Origin: Lacimicrobium sp. SS2-24
Lineage (GTDB): Bacteria; Pseudomonadota; Gammaproteobacteria; Enterobacterales; Alteromonadaceae
Reading direction: 5' to 3'
DNA: 64,000 nucleotides
Assembly: GCF_002201535.1 (NCBI RefSeq)
Contig: NZ_NIWW01000005.1
Coordinates: forward strand, 1-64,000
The notes under the pieces are model-generated. The model worked only from the letters and a program-made list of their open reading frames with translations. It was not told where the DNA came from and did not search any database. Both the position numbers and the translations under genes were made by a program. Of the stretch, positions 18,995 to 28,522 are shown piece after piece. Position 1 is the first letter of the stretch. Each line of letters starts with the position of its first letter.

Positions 18995-19783
18995 ATGCCC
19001 AGAGTTTTTGCAAAATCCGATAACCTGAATGAACTGAACCCTAAGTTTGAGCAACAACCTATAGCCCACCCGGTGTTTATCAATTCTGTGCCCAAGTGTG
19101 GTACCCATTTGTTGCGCAACATTTTCCGCATGTTTGTCCCGGTTACTCAGCAATATCACCATGACTTTATTCAGTTTCCGAATCTGCGCCAGCATTTGCA
19201 GGCGTTTGATCCCAAGCAGCCACAACTAAGCTGGGGACATTTGTTATTTTCCGATGAGTCTGCCAAGGCGCTCAAGCCAGTCAGACATCTTGTTATTGTC
19301 AGGGATCCCTATGATTGGGTGTTGGCCCGAGCAAGGTTTTTCCTATCCGACACCTTTCAGGGCTCAATGGAACACCTGAAAGATGGTGCGGTATCCATCG
19401 AAGAGATGCTCAATATGATGATCTTCGGTATTTATCAAAAAGCCCCCACGCTTCAGGAAATTTTCACCCACAATGCCGTTGCCTGGTTGGGCACCGGTGT
19501 CAAGTTGGTGAAATACGAACATGTGATCCGTCATTTAAAAGCGTTGGATACCACAGAGGCTGAAGCGTTCTTTTCCGATTTGCTCAGTATACTTGGCGTC
19601 TCTTCACTGCCCGACGACTGGCAGGATAGGATCCGTATTGGCTCCGATCGAAAACAGAGCGGCACCGCCAGAGAAAATCTCTCCGGTAATCAGGTCACAC
19701 TGCCTGATGAATTGCCTGATACGCAAAAGCAGCTGGTTGAATATGCTGCCCCCGGTCTGCGCCGGATCCTCGGCTACTATTAA
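18995..19783 (+). CDS. Sulfotransferase-fold protein in the halogenase locus
   Basis: A 262-residue PAPS-type sulfotransferase homologue. The 5'-phosphosulfate loop reads SVPKCGTHLLRN (31-42), and the 3'-phosphate motif VRDPYDWVLAR lies at 102-112. No signal peptide or membrane segment is seen, so it should act in the cytoplasm, moving sulfate from PAPS to an unidentified acceptor. It lies 18 bases before the halogenase on the same strand, so the two are almost certainly cotranscribed, which suggests both modify the same or related molecules. The acceptor is unknown. Confidence 0.82.
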   Translation: MPRVFAKSDNLNELNPKFEQQPIAHPVFINSVPKCGTHLLRNIFRMFVPVTQQYHHDFIQFPNLRQHLQAFDPKQPQLSWGHLLFSDESAKALKPVRHLVIVRDPYDWVLARARFFLSDTFQGSMEHLKDGAVSIEEMLNMMIFGIYQKAPTLQEIFTHNAVAWLGTGVKLVKYEHVIRHLKALDTTEAEAFFSDLLSILGVSSLPDDWQDRIRIGSDRKQSGTARENLSGNQVTLPDELPDTQKQLVEYAAPGLRRILGYY

Positions 19784-19801
19784 TCAAACGGATACCGGAA
19801 T

Positions 19802-21436
19802 ATGCAAAAGAGAAGAGTTGTTATTGTCGGCGGCGGATCCGCTGGTTGGATGGCTGCATCCTATTTGAATGGCGCGCTGAATAATCGAGGGAAAGACAAC
19901 AAAGTTGACATTCATTTGGTGGAATCACCCGACACGCCCAGAATCTCAGTCGGTGAGGCAACGATCCCATCTATGCGCCACTTGTTATCCGTGGTAGGCG
20001 TTGATGAAACCGAGTTTATGCAGGCGACAGAAGCGACCTTCAAGCAATCGATTAAATATACCAATTGGGTTCATAAGGATAACAGCTTTTATCATCATCC
20101 TTTCTCGCGGGCTCAGATCCATCCCCTGGACTACTCCGGACAGCGCTGGCTACAAAGTGATCAGAAGATCCCCTTTATGGAAACCTGCTCGGCTCAGCCG
20201 ATTATTTGTGAGATGGGCCTGGCCCCGCAAATGCTCGGCGAGTGGCGCATGGGCCAGCCACTGAGTTATGCCTATCATATGAATGCGCAGAAGTTTGCCG
20301 ATTACTTGCGTGATTTTTCTGTTGAACGGGGCGTTAAGCATACTCTGGCAAATATTGTTGAGGTAGAGCTCAGAGATAAAGATCATATTCGCTCAGTGAC
20401 GACGGACCAGGGGCAAACTCTTGAGGCTGACTTGTTTGTTGATTGCACTGGTTTTCGGGCCAGGCTGATTGAAAAGCAGCTCGGTGTAGGCTTTGAAGAT
20501 TGTTCCCAATGGTTGTTGTGTGACCGTGCCGTGACCATGCATGTGCCATACGATGAGTATTATCCTGGTCTGGTGCGGCCTTATACAACTGCCACAGCCT
20601 TATCCAATGGCTGGATTTGGGATATTCCGATGCAGTCCCGTCGCTCTATCGGGTATGTACACTCCAGTGCCTTTATCGACAAAGACGCCGCAGAGCAAGA
20701 GATGCGCGCGTATCAGGGCGGCAATACGGATAAGCTGGATGCTCGCTTCATTGATTTTAAAGTGGGGCGTCGCCACCGCACCTGGCATGGCAACTGTATC
20801 GCCATAGGTTTGTCCGGAGGCTTTATTGAGCCGTTGGAGTCCACAGGTTTGTATCTGAGCGATCTCGGTGCCGTGATGCTGGCAGAGCACTTCCCCTGGC
20901 AGGATGAAGGCATGGAAGTCCTGGCGACCCGCTATAATCGCCTGCTCAGTAACCGCTTTTATGAAATTCTCGATTTCATCAATATGCATTATTGTCTGAC
21001 CAAGCGCACCGATACCCCCTTCTGGCAGGAAGTGCAGAAGCCTGAAAGGATTAATCCCCGCTTGCAGGCAAAGCTGGATTTCTGGCGCATTAAGCCACCC
21101 AGTGCTTCGGATTTTGAGGACATGTGGATCCCGGGGCAGTCTATTTCACCGATGCCAGCAGCAATGACGGGGGGGGACCGACGTCCGCCGATTGACACCG
21201 CCGCGCTGTGGAATCACCAAAGCTACGAATGCATCTTGTACGGGATGAATTATCTGACCGAGGAGTGTGATAAGTGGTTCGGTGTTCAGCGCCCGCCCGC
21301 ACAGGTTCATCCCGCTATTTTGCAGCGATTAAAGATGGCAAAAACTAACCTACCGCCCCACGCCCACTGGTTGCAACAACGGTTAGGGATGGCGATGTAT
21401 TCGGGGGCGGTTAAGCCCGCCGGATGGGTGGCATAA
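19802..21436 (+). CDS. Flavin-dependent (tryptophan-type) halogenase
   Basis: A 544-residue FADH2-dependent halogenase homologue. It has the FAD motif GGGSAGWMAA at 10-19, the family signature WIWDIP at 271-276, a Lys at 81 (ATFKQSIKY) where PrnA has the haloamine Lys79, and Glu346 in FIEPLESTG, the same number as the PrnA catalytic base. These residues argue that it is active. Such enzymes need a flavin reductase, which is not in the window. Homologues often sit beside TonB receptors in Xanthomonadales, Caulobacterales and Alteromonadales, where free tryptophan is not a proven substrate. The product name is therefore family-level only. Confidence 0.9.
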   Translation: MQKRRVVIVGGGSAGWMAASYLNGALNNRGKDNKVDIHLVESPDTPRISVGEATIPSMRHLLSVVGVDETEFMQATEATFKQSIKYTNWVHKDNSFYHHPFSRAQIHPLDYSGQRWLQSDQKIPFMETCSAQPIICEMGLAPQMLGEWRMGQPLSYAYHMNAQKFADYLRDFSVERGVKHTLANIVEVELRDKDHIRSVTTDQGQTLEADLFVDCTGFRARLIEKQLGVGFEDCSQWLLCDRAVTMHVPYDEYYPGLVRPYTTATALSNGWIWDIPMQSRRSIGYVHSSAFIDKDAAEQEMRAYQGGNTDKLDARFIDFKVGRRHRTWHGNCIAIGLSGGFIEPLESTGLYLSDLGAVMLAEHFPWQDEGMEVLATRYNRLLSNRFYEILDFINMHYCLTKRTDTPFWQEVQKPERINPRLQAKLDFWRIKPPSASDFEDMWIPGQSISPMPAAMTGGDRRPPIDTAALWNHQSYECILYGMNYLTEECDKWFGVQRPPAQVHPAILQRLKMAKTNLPPHAHWLQQRLGMAMYSGAVKPAGWVA

Positions 21437-21519
21437 TAAGACAAGGTGCAACGTCTCAGGGAGCAGCTTAGGTGGCCAGCAGTCTGAATTGTTCAATAAG
21501 CGTTAAAAAAGCCTCATGG

Positions 21520-21553
21520 AGCGCACATTATCGCGTACATTGCGGTGTGCGCT
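21520..21553 (+). other. Hairpin in the leader of the DUF418 gene
   Basis: Perfect 8-base arms AGCGCACA (21520-21527) and TGTGCGCT (21546-21553) with an 18-base loop, 34 bases before ATG 21588. No T run follows, so it is not an intrinsic terminator. It may be an RNA processing or regulatory structure. Confidence 0.4.
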
Positions 21554-21587
21554 AAATAGGAAGCCGAAACTCAAAAAGGAAGAGAGC

Positions 21588-22838
21588 ATGACAGAAACAA
21601 CAACAGATCACACACCGGTCGGTGAAAATGAGCGCATCGTGCTGCTGGACGCCTTGCGGGGCTTTGCACTGCTGGGCATCTTGCTGATGAATATCGAATT
21701 TTTCCAGCGGCCGCTACAGGCAATCATGCTGGGTTTTGAGAGTGATCAGCAAGGCCTCGATTACATGGTGGCATGGTTTTCATTTACCTTTGTGCAGGGT
21801 AAGTTCTACACCCTGTTTTCTTTTTTGTTCGGACTTGGCTTTGTGGTGTTTATGGACAGAGCCGTACAAAAAACAACGCGGCCAAAGCGGCTATTTTTTC
21901 GCAGACTCCTGATCCTGCTTGTGATCGGTGTCGCCCATCTATTTCTGGTGTGGGGCGGCGATATACTCCATCTTTATGCCTTTCTGGGCTTAGTATTGAT
22001 GCTGTTCATCAACAGCCCCGCTAAAAGACTATGGAAGTGGGGCGTGTCCTTCTATTTCTTACTACCGGTGCTGATGCTTTGGCTGGGGGCGCTGGCCATA
22101 CAGGCGGCAATGAGCGAGCCTGAAGTGGCCGCGCAGATGCAGTCGGAATTTGAACAGGACAAGGTCAGTCTGCTTGCCGATGTCGCCCGGGGAGAAGCGA
22201 TTTATGCGGGCGGGGACTATTGGCAGGCGGTGCAATGGCGTATTGAAGAGTGGTATGCCATGTATCTGGATGGTGGATTGCTGTTCTTTGGGCCCATCAT
22301 TCTGGGCGCCTTTTTGATCGGTGCTGCCTTTGGCCGCCGCGGTGTGTTTTCTGATGTGTCGGCACATCGGGGACTGTTTAAACGTATGGTGTTGTGGGGA
22401 TATGGTGTGGGGCTGCCTGCCACACTTTACTGGGGGTATGCAGGCCGCGGTCTGGATATGCTCTACCCGACAATAGAGTATGCCGGGATGATCACCGTGA
22501 GTCAGATAGCGAATCTGGCCATGTGTCTGGCGTATATTGGTACGCTGTCGTTGTTGTTCTTACATGGCGCCAGATGGATTCACTACTTGGCTCCGGCCGG
22601 GCGGATGGCGCTGACCAATTACTTGCTGCAGTCTGTGGTCTTTACCATGTTGTTCTATGGCTATGGACTGGGACTTTACGGCGAGTATGGCCGCGCCGCA
22701 ACGACCCTGATGGCGGTGGTGTTTTACGCCCTGCAGCTATGGCTCAGTCACTTATGGTTACGGCGATTCCGTATGGGACCCATGGAGTGGTGCTGGCGCA
22801 CACTGACCTATGGTGAAATCAGATCCATTAAGCACTGA
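21588..22838 (+). CDS. DUF418 family inner-membrane protein (YeiB-like)
   Basis: A 416-residue polytopic protein. It opens with the family signature RIVLLDALRGFALLGILLMNI and has about ten hydrophobic segments, the conserved GKFYTLFSFLFGLGF loop, and a C-terminal DUF418 region with LAPAGRMALTNYLLQS and GPMEWCWRTLTYG. These proteins resemble membrane acyltransferases in outline but their chemistry is not established. I start at ATG 21588, with AAGGAAGAGAGC ahead, rather than 24 codons upstream inside the leader hairpin. The position after the halogenase on the same strand may mean a transport or modification role in the same pathway; this is inference. Confidence 0.85.
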   Translation: MTETTTDHTPVGENERIVLLDALRGFALLGILLMNIEFFQRPLQAIMLGFESDQQGLDYMVAWFSFTFVQGKFYTLFSFLFGLGFVVFMDRAVQKTTRPKRLFFRRLLILLVIGVAHLFLVWGGDILHLYAFLGLVLMLFINSPAKRLWKWGVSFYFLLPVLMLWLGALAIQAAMSEPEVAAQMQSEFEQDKVSLLADVARGEAIYAGGDYWQAVQWRIEEWYAMYLDGGLLFFGPIILGAFLIGAAFGRRGVFSDVSAHRGLFKRMVLWGYGVGLPATLYWGYAGRGLDMLYPTIEYAGMITVSQIANLAMCLAYIGTLSLLFLHGARWIHYLAPAGRMALTNYLLQSVVFTMLFYGYGLGLYGEYGRAATTLMAVVFYALQLWLSHLWLRRFRMGPMEWCWRTLTYGEIRSIKH

Positions 22839-22931
22839 CGTGCTGCCATAACACCCATATATTTCGGACAAACAGGGCCGTGGAAGTGATAAACTCTGCG
22901 GCCGATGCCAACCCGAGATACGGCTTTATTC

Positions 22932-25400
22932 ATGCGTGAACCTTCAGCATTGCCCGTAAGTGACATAGCGTCCCGGCTTGTCGACGGGCTGCAATCACAG
23001 AACGTTATTCTGTCTGCCCCGCCGGGGGCGGGTAAGTCCACCTGGTTGCCCCTGCAGTTACTAAAACTACCCTGGTTATCCGGCAAAAAGATTCTGATGC
23101 TTCAGCCACGCAGAGTGGCGGTCAGGGCCATTGCCGGTTATCTCGCTGCACAGCTCAACGAACCTGTGGGTAAAACCGTCGGCTACCGAATTCGTGGAGA
23201 AGCTAAGGTCAGTGGCAGTACGCGCCTAGAGATCGTGACGGAAGGTTTATTGACCCGTATGTTGCAACAGGATCCTGAGCTCAATGGCGTGGGGTTAGTT
23301 ATTTTCGACGAATTCCATGAACGTAATCTGCATGCTGATTTTGCACTGGCCCTGTGTCTTGAAGCACAACAGGCACTACGAGACGATCTGCGCTTGCTGA
23401 TCATGTCCGCTACCCTCGAACAACAGGCTCTGCAGACACTTTTACCCGGCGCTCAAGCGATCCAAAGTGCAGGACGCAGTTATCCTTTGCAGATGCACTA
23501 TGCGCCGGTGCCGGCCCGGGTCGCTTGGTTGCAGCATATGGCGGGGGTTATTGTACAGGCGCTTAATCAGCGCGATGGCAGCGCATTGGCGTTTTTACCC
23601 GGTGCCGGAGAGATTCGCCGACTGGGTGAAATGCTAACTCAGAGGCTGCCGGCAAATTGCCGCCTCTATTGTCTCTATGGAGAGCTGGGTAAAGAGGCGC
23701 AGATGGCCGCAGTGGGACCGTTGAAGAAGGGGGAGCGTAAGCTGGTACTGGCCACCAATATCGCTGAAACCAGTCTCACCATCGAGGGCATTCATATTGT
23801 TATCGACAGTGGGCTGGAAAAGGTGGCCCGTTTCGATCTGAATCAGGGCATACAGCATTTACGTACTCAGCGAATTTCTCAGGCTTCAGCTACGCAACGA
23901 GCCGGGCGTGCGGGGCGAGTCGGCCCCGGCACTTGCTATCGTTTGTGGCCTCAGGATGAACAGTCCAGGCTGGCTGAGCAGAGTCCTCCACAGATTCTGA
24001 TAGCCGATATGGCGCCGATGTTGTTAGAAGCAGCAGCATGGGGCGCAGACATTACCACTCTGTCACTGCTGGACTATCCCAGTGAGGCACAGATAGAGCA
24101 GGGACTGACATTGCTGCACTCCCTTGAAGCGCTGGACGAGCAAGGGCGAATCACGGCACACGGACGTCAACTCTGTACTTTGGGCTGCCATCCCAGGTTA
24201 GCGCATATGTTGATAAAAGCGCAGCAAATGGGAGAAAGGGATCTGAAACTGGCCTGTTTAATTGCTGCACTGACAGAAAGTAAAGACCCACTTCGCTCGT
24301 CCGGCACGGCATCCCTTGAAGAGCGGCTTGAGTATCTGAGTCACCACAGTGGTGACCCCATTCTGAGGCAAGCTTCAATATGGTTTAAACGGTTGTCGGA
24401 TAAGACGCGCCTGGATACGTCATCGCTGGATGTGGCTGGTGCGGGGCGAGTACTGGCATGGGCATACCCTGACAGGGTGGCAAAATCCAGAGGAGAGGGC
24501 CGTTATCTGATGGCCCGAGGTACCGGTGCCAAATTGTCGCAGCATGACAGACTGAGCAAGGAGCCTTACCTGGTCATTGCCAGTTTGCTCAATACCAGTG
24601 CCGGGGGGGACGCCCGCATCACACTCGCCGCCGCCATGACCGAGGCGCAACTACTGTCCTGTTTCAGCGAAAATATAGAAACCGAAACGGTTTGTCAGTG
24701 GCAGCCAACACAACAGGCGATGCAGGCCAGATCACAGCGGCGACTGAATCAGTTGGTACTGTCCAGTGAACCCGTTCCGGTGCAGCCTGGCCCGGCCTTA
24801 CAGGCGCGCTGGCATTCGCTGATTCGCCAGCAGGGGCTGGATTGGTTGCCCATGAATGACAATGCCTGGCAGTTTATTTACCGCGCACGTTTGGCGACGA
24901 ACTGTTTAAAGGAAGGGCCCGAGTGGACGGAAACAGCACTGCTGGATGAGATAGAGGACTGGTTAGGGCCTTATCTTGAACACTGCCTGAATTTCAAATC
25001 ACTGCAACAGCTGGACTTTGTGTCATTGTTGAAGCATCGCTTAACATGGGAACAGCAGCAGCGTGTGGATAAAGCATGTCCTGCCTATTTACCACTACCT
25101 ACCGGGAACCGAGGCAAAATTACCTACAGGGCTGATGGCAGCGCGGTGTTGGCGGTAAGAATGCAGGAGATTTATGGCTGGACGGATACGCCCTTACTGG
25201 GCAACGGGCAAATCACCTTGCAGCTGGAGCTCTTGTCGCCTGCGCAGCGACCTATCCAGAAAACCGCTGATCTCAAAGGATTCTGGGCAGGCAGCTACAA
25301 AGAAGTCCAAAAAGAGATGAAAGGTCGTTATCCTAAGCATTACTGGCCGGATGATCCTGCACAGGCTCAGGCCACCACCAAAACCAAGAAGAAGATGTAA
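22932..25400 (+). CDS. hrpB: ATP-dependent helicase HrpB
   Basis: An 822-residue DExH helicase. Walker A SAPPGAGKST, motif II DEFH (in FDEFHERNLHADFALAL), motif III MSATL, motif V ATNIAETSLTI and motif VI QRAGRAGR are all present, and the HrpB C-terminal domain ends VQKEMKGRYPKHYWPDDP. It is a homologue of E. coli HrpB, whose substrate is poorly defined. The ATG at 22932 aligns with the E. coli start; an ATG at 22905 would add nine residues, and neither has a clear ribosome site. Its stop shares one base with the mrcB start, keeping the hrpB-mrcB adjacency of enterics. Confidence 0.93.
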   Translation: MREPSALPVSDIASRLVDGLQSQNVILSAPPGAGKSTWLPLQLLKLPWLSGKKILMLQPRRVAVRAIAGYLAAQLNEPVGKTVGYRIRGEAKVSGSTRLEIVTEGLLTRMLQQDPELNGVGLVIFDEFHERNLHADFALALCLEAQQALRDDLRLLIMSATLEQQALQTLLPGAQAIQSAGRSYPLQMHYAPVPARVAWLQHMAGVIVQALNQRDGSALAFLPGAGEIRRLGEMLTQRLPANCRLYCLYGELGKEAQMAAVGPLKKGERKLVLATNIAETSLTIEGIHIVIDSGLEKVARFDLNQGIQHLRTQRISQASATQRAGRAGRVGPGTCYRLWPQDEQSRLAEQSPPQILIADMAPMLLEAAAWGADITTLSLLDYPSEAQIEQGLTLLHSLEALDEQGRITAHGRQLCTLGCHPRLAHMLIKAQQMGERDLKLACLIAALTESKDPLRSSGTASLEERLEYLSHHSGDPILRQASIWFKRLSDKTRLDTSSLDVAGAGRVLAWAYPDRVAKSRGEGRYLMARGTGAKLSQHDRLSKEPYLVIASLLNTSAGGDARITLAAAMTEAQLLSCFSENIETETVCQWQPTQQAMQARSQRRLNQLVLSSEPVPVQPGPALQARWHSLIRQQGLDWLPMNDNAWQFIYRARLATNCLKEGPEWTETALLDEIEDWLGPYLEHCLNFKSLQQLDFVSLLKHRLTWEQQQRVDKACPAYLPLPTGNRGKITYRADGSAVLAVRMQEIYGWTDTPLLGNGQITLQLELLSPAQRPIQKTADLKGFWAGSYKEVQKEMKGRYPKHYWPDDPAQAQATTKTKKKM

Positions 25401-27775
25401 TGGCACCTAAAAAACCTGCAAATCGCGGTCACAAATCCTCATCCACTCGTTCCCCGGCTAATCAGCGTAATAATGGTCGCTCTGTCATTCGCCGGTTGTG
25501 GAGCTGGGGCTGGCGTAATAGCTGGAAGTTTCTGCTGGTGGCATTGCTGTGTCTGAGTGCTTATGGGGTGTATCTGGATGCCCGCATCAAAGCACGTTTT
25601 GAGGGCAATACCTGGCAGGTTCCGGCGCAGATCTATGCCCGGCCCTACACCCTCAGTCGCGGTCAACCTCTGGACATGTCAGAGGTCATTGAGGAACTGA
25701 AATGGTTGTCTTACCGGCCTGTGGCGAACGTGACCACCAGCGGTCAATATGCCGTAAAGGGCAATCAACTTTTTTTCTACCGGCGCGAAGCGCTTTTTGC
25801 TGAGGGACCGGAGTCTGCCGCCATCACAAGGCTCACTTTTTCCAACGGAGAACTCAGTGATATTCGCTTTGATCATCAGGCCGTAGAGCAGGTCAGGCTG
25901 GAACCTTATCTGGTTACACGCTTTACCAACAGCAGCGGCGAAGACCGCATGCTGGTTAAGCTGGAAGACGTGCCACAGGAATTGATCACCATGCTGCTGC
26001 TGGTGGAAGACAGAGATTTTTATCAGCACCACGGGGTTGCGCCTCTGGCAATTCTGCGAGCGCTGCTGGCCAATATCAGTGCCGGCAGAGCCGTGCAGGG
26101 CGGCAGTACGCTCACGCAACAGCTGATCAAAAATCTGTTTCTCAGCAATGAAAAGACGCTGATCAGAAAGGTCAATGAAGCCCTGATGTCATTGGTCATA
26201 GAATTGCGTTACAGCAAGGACGAAATTCTTGAGGCTTACCTCAATGAGGTCTTTCTTGGTCAGAATGGTATTAACGGTGTCCACGGCTTTGGCCTGGCCA
26301 GCTATTTCTATTTTGACCGGCCATTGAACGAGCTCAGTATTCCTGAGATGGCACTGCTGGTAGGGATTATTAAAGGGCCCTCTTATTACAATCCCAGTCG
26401 TAATCAGGAAAGGGCGACAGAACGGCGGAATCTTGTGCTGCGTTTGCTGTTTGAGGAATCCGAGGCCGCTCCTCAGCATTATAAAGGTTGGGTACAAAGC
26501 CCGCTGAATCTGCGCCAGCAAAACCAACACAATCGCAGTACCCATCCTGCGTTTATGGATAAGGTGCGTGAAGAACTGCAACGTCTTCTCCCGGACGCCT
26601 CGTTGCAGCAGGCTGGCATCAAGATCTTTACGACGCTTGATGCCCTGGCCCAGCGTAAAGCGGAAGCGGTAATGAGTAAGGGCATTGAGCGTATCAGTCA
26701 GCAACGAAACGTTCCCGCACTGCAAGGTGCTATGGTCATATCCGATGTCGCCAGCGGCGGTATTCGCGCCATGGTAGGAGATAAGAATACCCACTATCAG
26801 GGGTTTAACCGTGCAATGGACGCCAGGCGACCGATCGGATCACTGATTAAACCCGCGGTGTATCTGACTGCACTTGAACAGCCCTTTTATTACCATCTGG
26901 CAACGCCCATTACAGATAAACCGATACAACTGAAAAGCAGCGAAGGGAAGGTGTGGTCACCACAAAATTCGGACAAAACGTTCCGTGGTCAGGTGTCGTT
27001 GTTACAAGGGCTAAGCGAATCTCTGAATGTGCCCACGGTGACACTGGGCATGGAACTGGGGCTGGGCGCCGTTGCCGAGACCATCAAACGCCTGGGTGTC
27101 CATCAGGAGGTGCCACAATATCCTGCGATGACCTTAGGTGCCCTGTCTTTGTCGCCTTTACAGGTTAATCAGATGTATCAGACCATCGCCAATGAGGGCG
27201 CTTATATCCCATTGCACAGTATCAGCGCGGTGGTGGATCATGACAACCGTGTGCTTTGGCAACATCAACAGCAAGCCAGGCAACGTGCTGACCAAGGTGC
27301 CGTTTACTTGCTTAACTACGCCCTGAATCGGGTGACCCGTGAAGGCACGGCAAAGGTGCTCAGACAACAGTTTCCGGATTTGCACCTGGCGGGCAAAACC
27401 GGTACCACAAATGACTATCGGGATGCCTGGTACAGTGGCTTTGATCGCAGTCAGCTGGCGACCATCTGGCTTGGCACCGATGACAATCAGAGTACCGGTC
27501 TGGCAGGGGCCAGTGGGGCGTTACCGCTGTATATGGATTATCTCAGACAAGGCCACCCTAAATCGCTGTCCCGGCGTTTCCCGCAGGGGCTGGGGATTGC
27601 ACACTTTGATGTGGCCAGTGGAAACCCGGTTCCACCCGGATGTGCCGGTAGCATCAGTGTGCCGGCTGTGATTGACGCGTTGCCTGCCCCCTCAGGCTGC
27701 GTCAGTACAGCAGAAAAGGTGCCGTCCAAAAAAGAGAAAAAGAGCTGGTGGCAAAAATTATTCGGGGGAAGTTAA
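25400..27775 (+). CDS. mrcB: Penicillin-binding protein 1B
   Basis: A 791-residue bifunctional class A PBP. A basic cytoplasmic tail, one membrane helix (about 42-58) and a UB2H-like region (about 75-165) precede the GT51 glycosyltransferase with Glu203 in EDRDFYQHHG and GGSTLTQQLIKNLF. The transpeptidase has SLIK at 481-484, SLN at 541-543 and KTG at 666-668. It polymerises lipid II and cross-links peptidoglycan in the periplasm. The UB2H-like region is where LpoB binds in E. coli. The tail after residue 770 is Lys/Trp-rich (KKEKKSWWQKLFGG). It overlaps the convergent binding-protein gene by 18 bases. Confidence 0.95.
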   Translation: MAPKKPANRGHKSSSTRSPANQRNNGRSVIRRLWSWGWRNSWKFLLVALLCLSAYGVYLDARIKARFEGNTWQVPAQIYARPYTLSRGQPLDMSEVIEELKWLSYRPVANVTTSGQYAVKGNQLFFYRREALFAEGPESAAITRLTFSNGELSDIRFDHQAVEQVRLEPYLVTRFTNSSGEDRMLVKLEDVPQELITMLLLVEDRDFYQHHGVAPLAILRALLANISAGRAVQGGSTLTQQLIKNLFLSNEKTLIRKVNEALMSLVIELRYSKDEILEAYLNEVFLGQNGINGVHGFGLASYFYFDRPLNELSIPEMALLVGIIKGPSYYNPSRNQERATERRNLVLRLLFEESEAAPQHYKGWVQSPLNLRQQNQHNRSTHPAFMDKVREELQRLLPDASLQQAGIKIFTTLDALAQRKAEAVMSKGIERISQQRNVPALQGAMVISDVASGGIRAMVGDKNTHYQGFNRAMDARRPIGSLIKPAVYLTALEQPFYYHLATPITDKPIQLKSSEGKVWSPQNSDKTFRGQVSLLQGLSESLNVPTVTLGMELGLGAVAETIKRLGVHQEVPQYPAMTLGALSLSPLQVNQMYQTIANEGAYIPLHSISAVVDHDNRVLWQHQQQARQRADQGAVYLLNYALNRVTREGTAKVLRQQFPDLHLAGKTGTTNDYRDAWYSGFDRSQLATIWLGTDDNQSTGLAGASGALPLYMDYLRQGHPKSLSRRFPQGLGIAHFDVASGNPVPPGCAGSISVPAVIDALPAPSGCVSTAEKVPSKKEKKSWWQKLFGGS

Positions 27776-28465
27776 TGGCGTAGCCTGTTTAGCCTGGAGT
27801 ATTGCGTTAGCCAGCGAAGGTGCCAGCCAGGCATAACGCTCGCTGATAAAGTGATAGGCGAGGTCGTCGTAAACAGGGGGCTCGGCAATCTGAATGCCTA
27901 CCAGAGTATGTGAACTGTCCGGATCCACCGCCGTAAAGCCATAGTCGATTTTACCGTCTTTGATCATGTTGATGACTTGTTGGTTATAGGACAGAAAGAT
28001 CGGTTTGGCCTGATAGGTTGAGAGAAGTCGGGTGACAATGCTGGCACCAAAAGGCACCGCGATACTGTTTTTTGGATCATTGAGCATACTGGCATGACAG
28101 GGAATATGAAGGCGACAAATCAGATGTACCCGAATCCGCATGATGGGGGCATCGACCATGACTACCCCTTTTAACTCTTCGGCCATGGCACCGAATCTCA
28201 CGGCGATGCCATCGATGGTTCCGTTAGCGGCCAGCAACCGCTCTCTCTCCATGGGCGTTTCAAGAAAGGAAACGTCAATATTGAGCTGCGCATAGGCTTC
28301 TTTTAGCAAGCTTTTAATGGGTTCCATGTGAGGGTGGCGAATGTGCCCGATGAGCAGGTTCGGAGGTGTCGCGTTGGCACTAAAGGGCGCGAAAAATAAC
28401 AACAGCACAAGCCAGCGCAGCGATAGAAAAAACGAAGCAGATAATAGACAGGCGGGCATGATCAT
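27758..28465 (-). CDS. Periplasmic solute-binding-like protein
   Basis: A 235-residue exported protein resembling the SBP_bac_3 fold. The signal peptide runs to about residue 33 (LVLLLFFAPFSANA). The body has the LLKEAYAQLNIDVSFLETPMERERLLAANGTIDG pattern seen when family 3 binding proteins are reused as stand-alone or sensor-linked proteins, and later KDGKIDYGFTAV. No ABC permease or ATPase is near, so uptake is unlikely. It lies 57 bases downstream of a membrane-anchored adenylate cyclase on the same strand, so a sensing role is possible. The start could also be the ATG two codons further in. Confidence 0.65.
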   Translation of the reverse strand: MIMPACLLSASFFLSLRWLVLLLFFAPFSANATPPNLLIGHIRHPHMEPIKSLLKEAYAQLNIDVSFLETPMERERLLAANGTIDGIAVRFGAMAEELKGVVMVDAPIMRIRVHLICRLHIPCHASMLNDPKNSIAVPFGASIVTRLLSTYQAKPIFLSYNQQVINMIKDGKIDYGFTAVDPDSSHTLVGIQIAEPPVYDDLAYHFISERYAWLAPSLANAILQAKQATPLTSPE

Positions 28466-28522
28466 GCCTCAGCAGGGGGCGTCGTTTATCCAGTATAGCT
28501 CAATAGCGCAGTCACACCGTGT

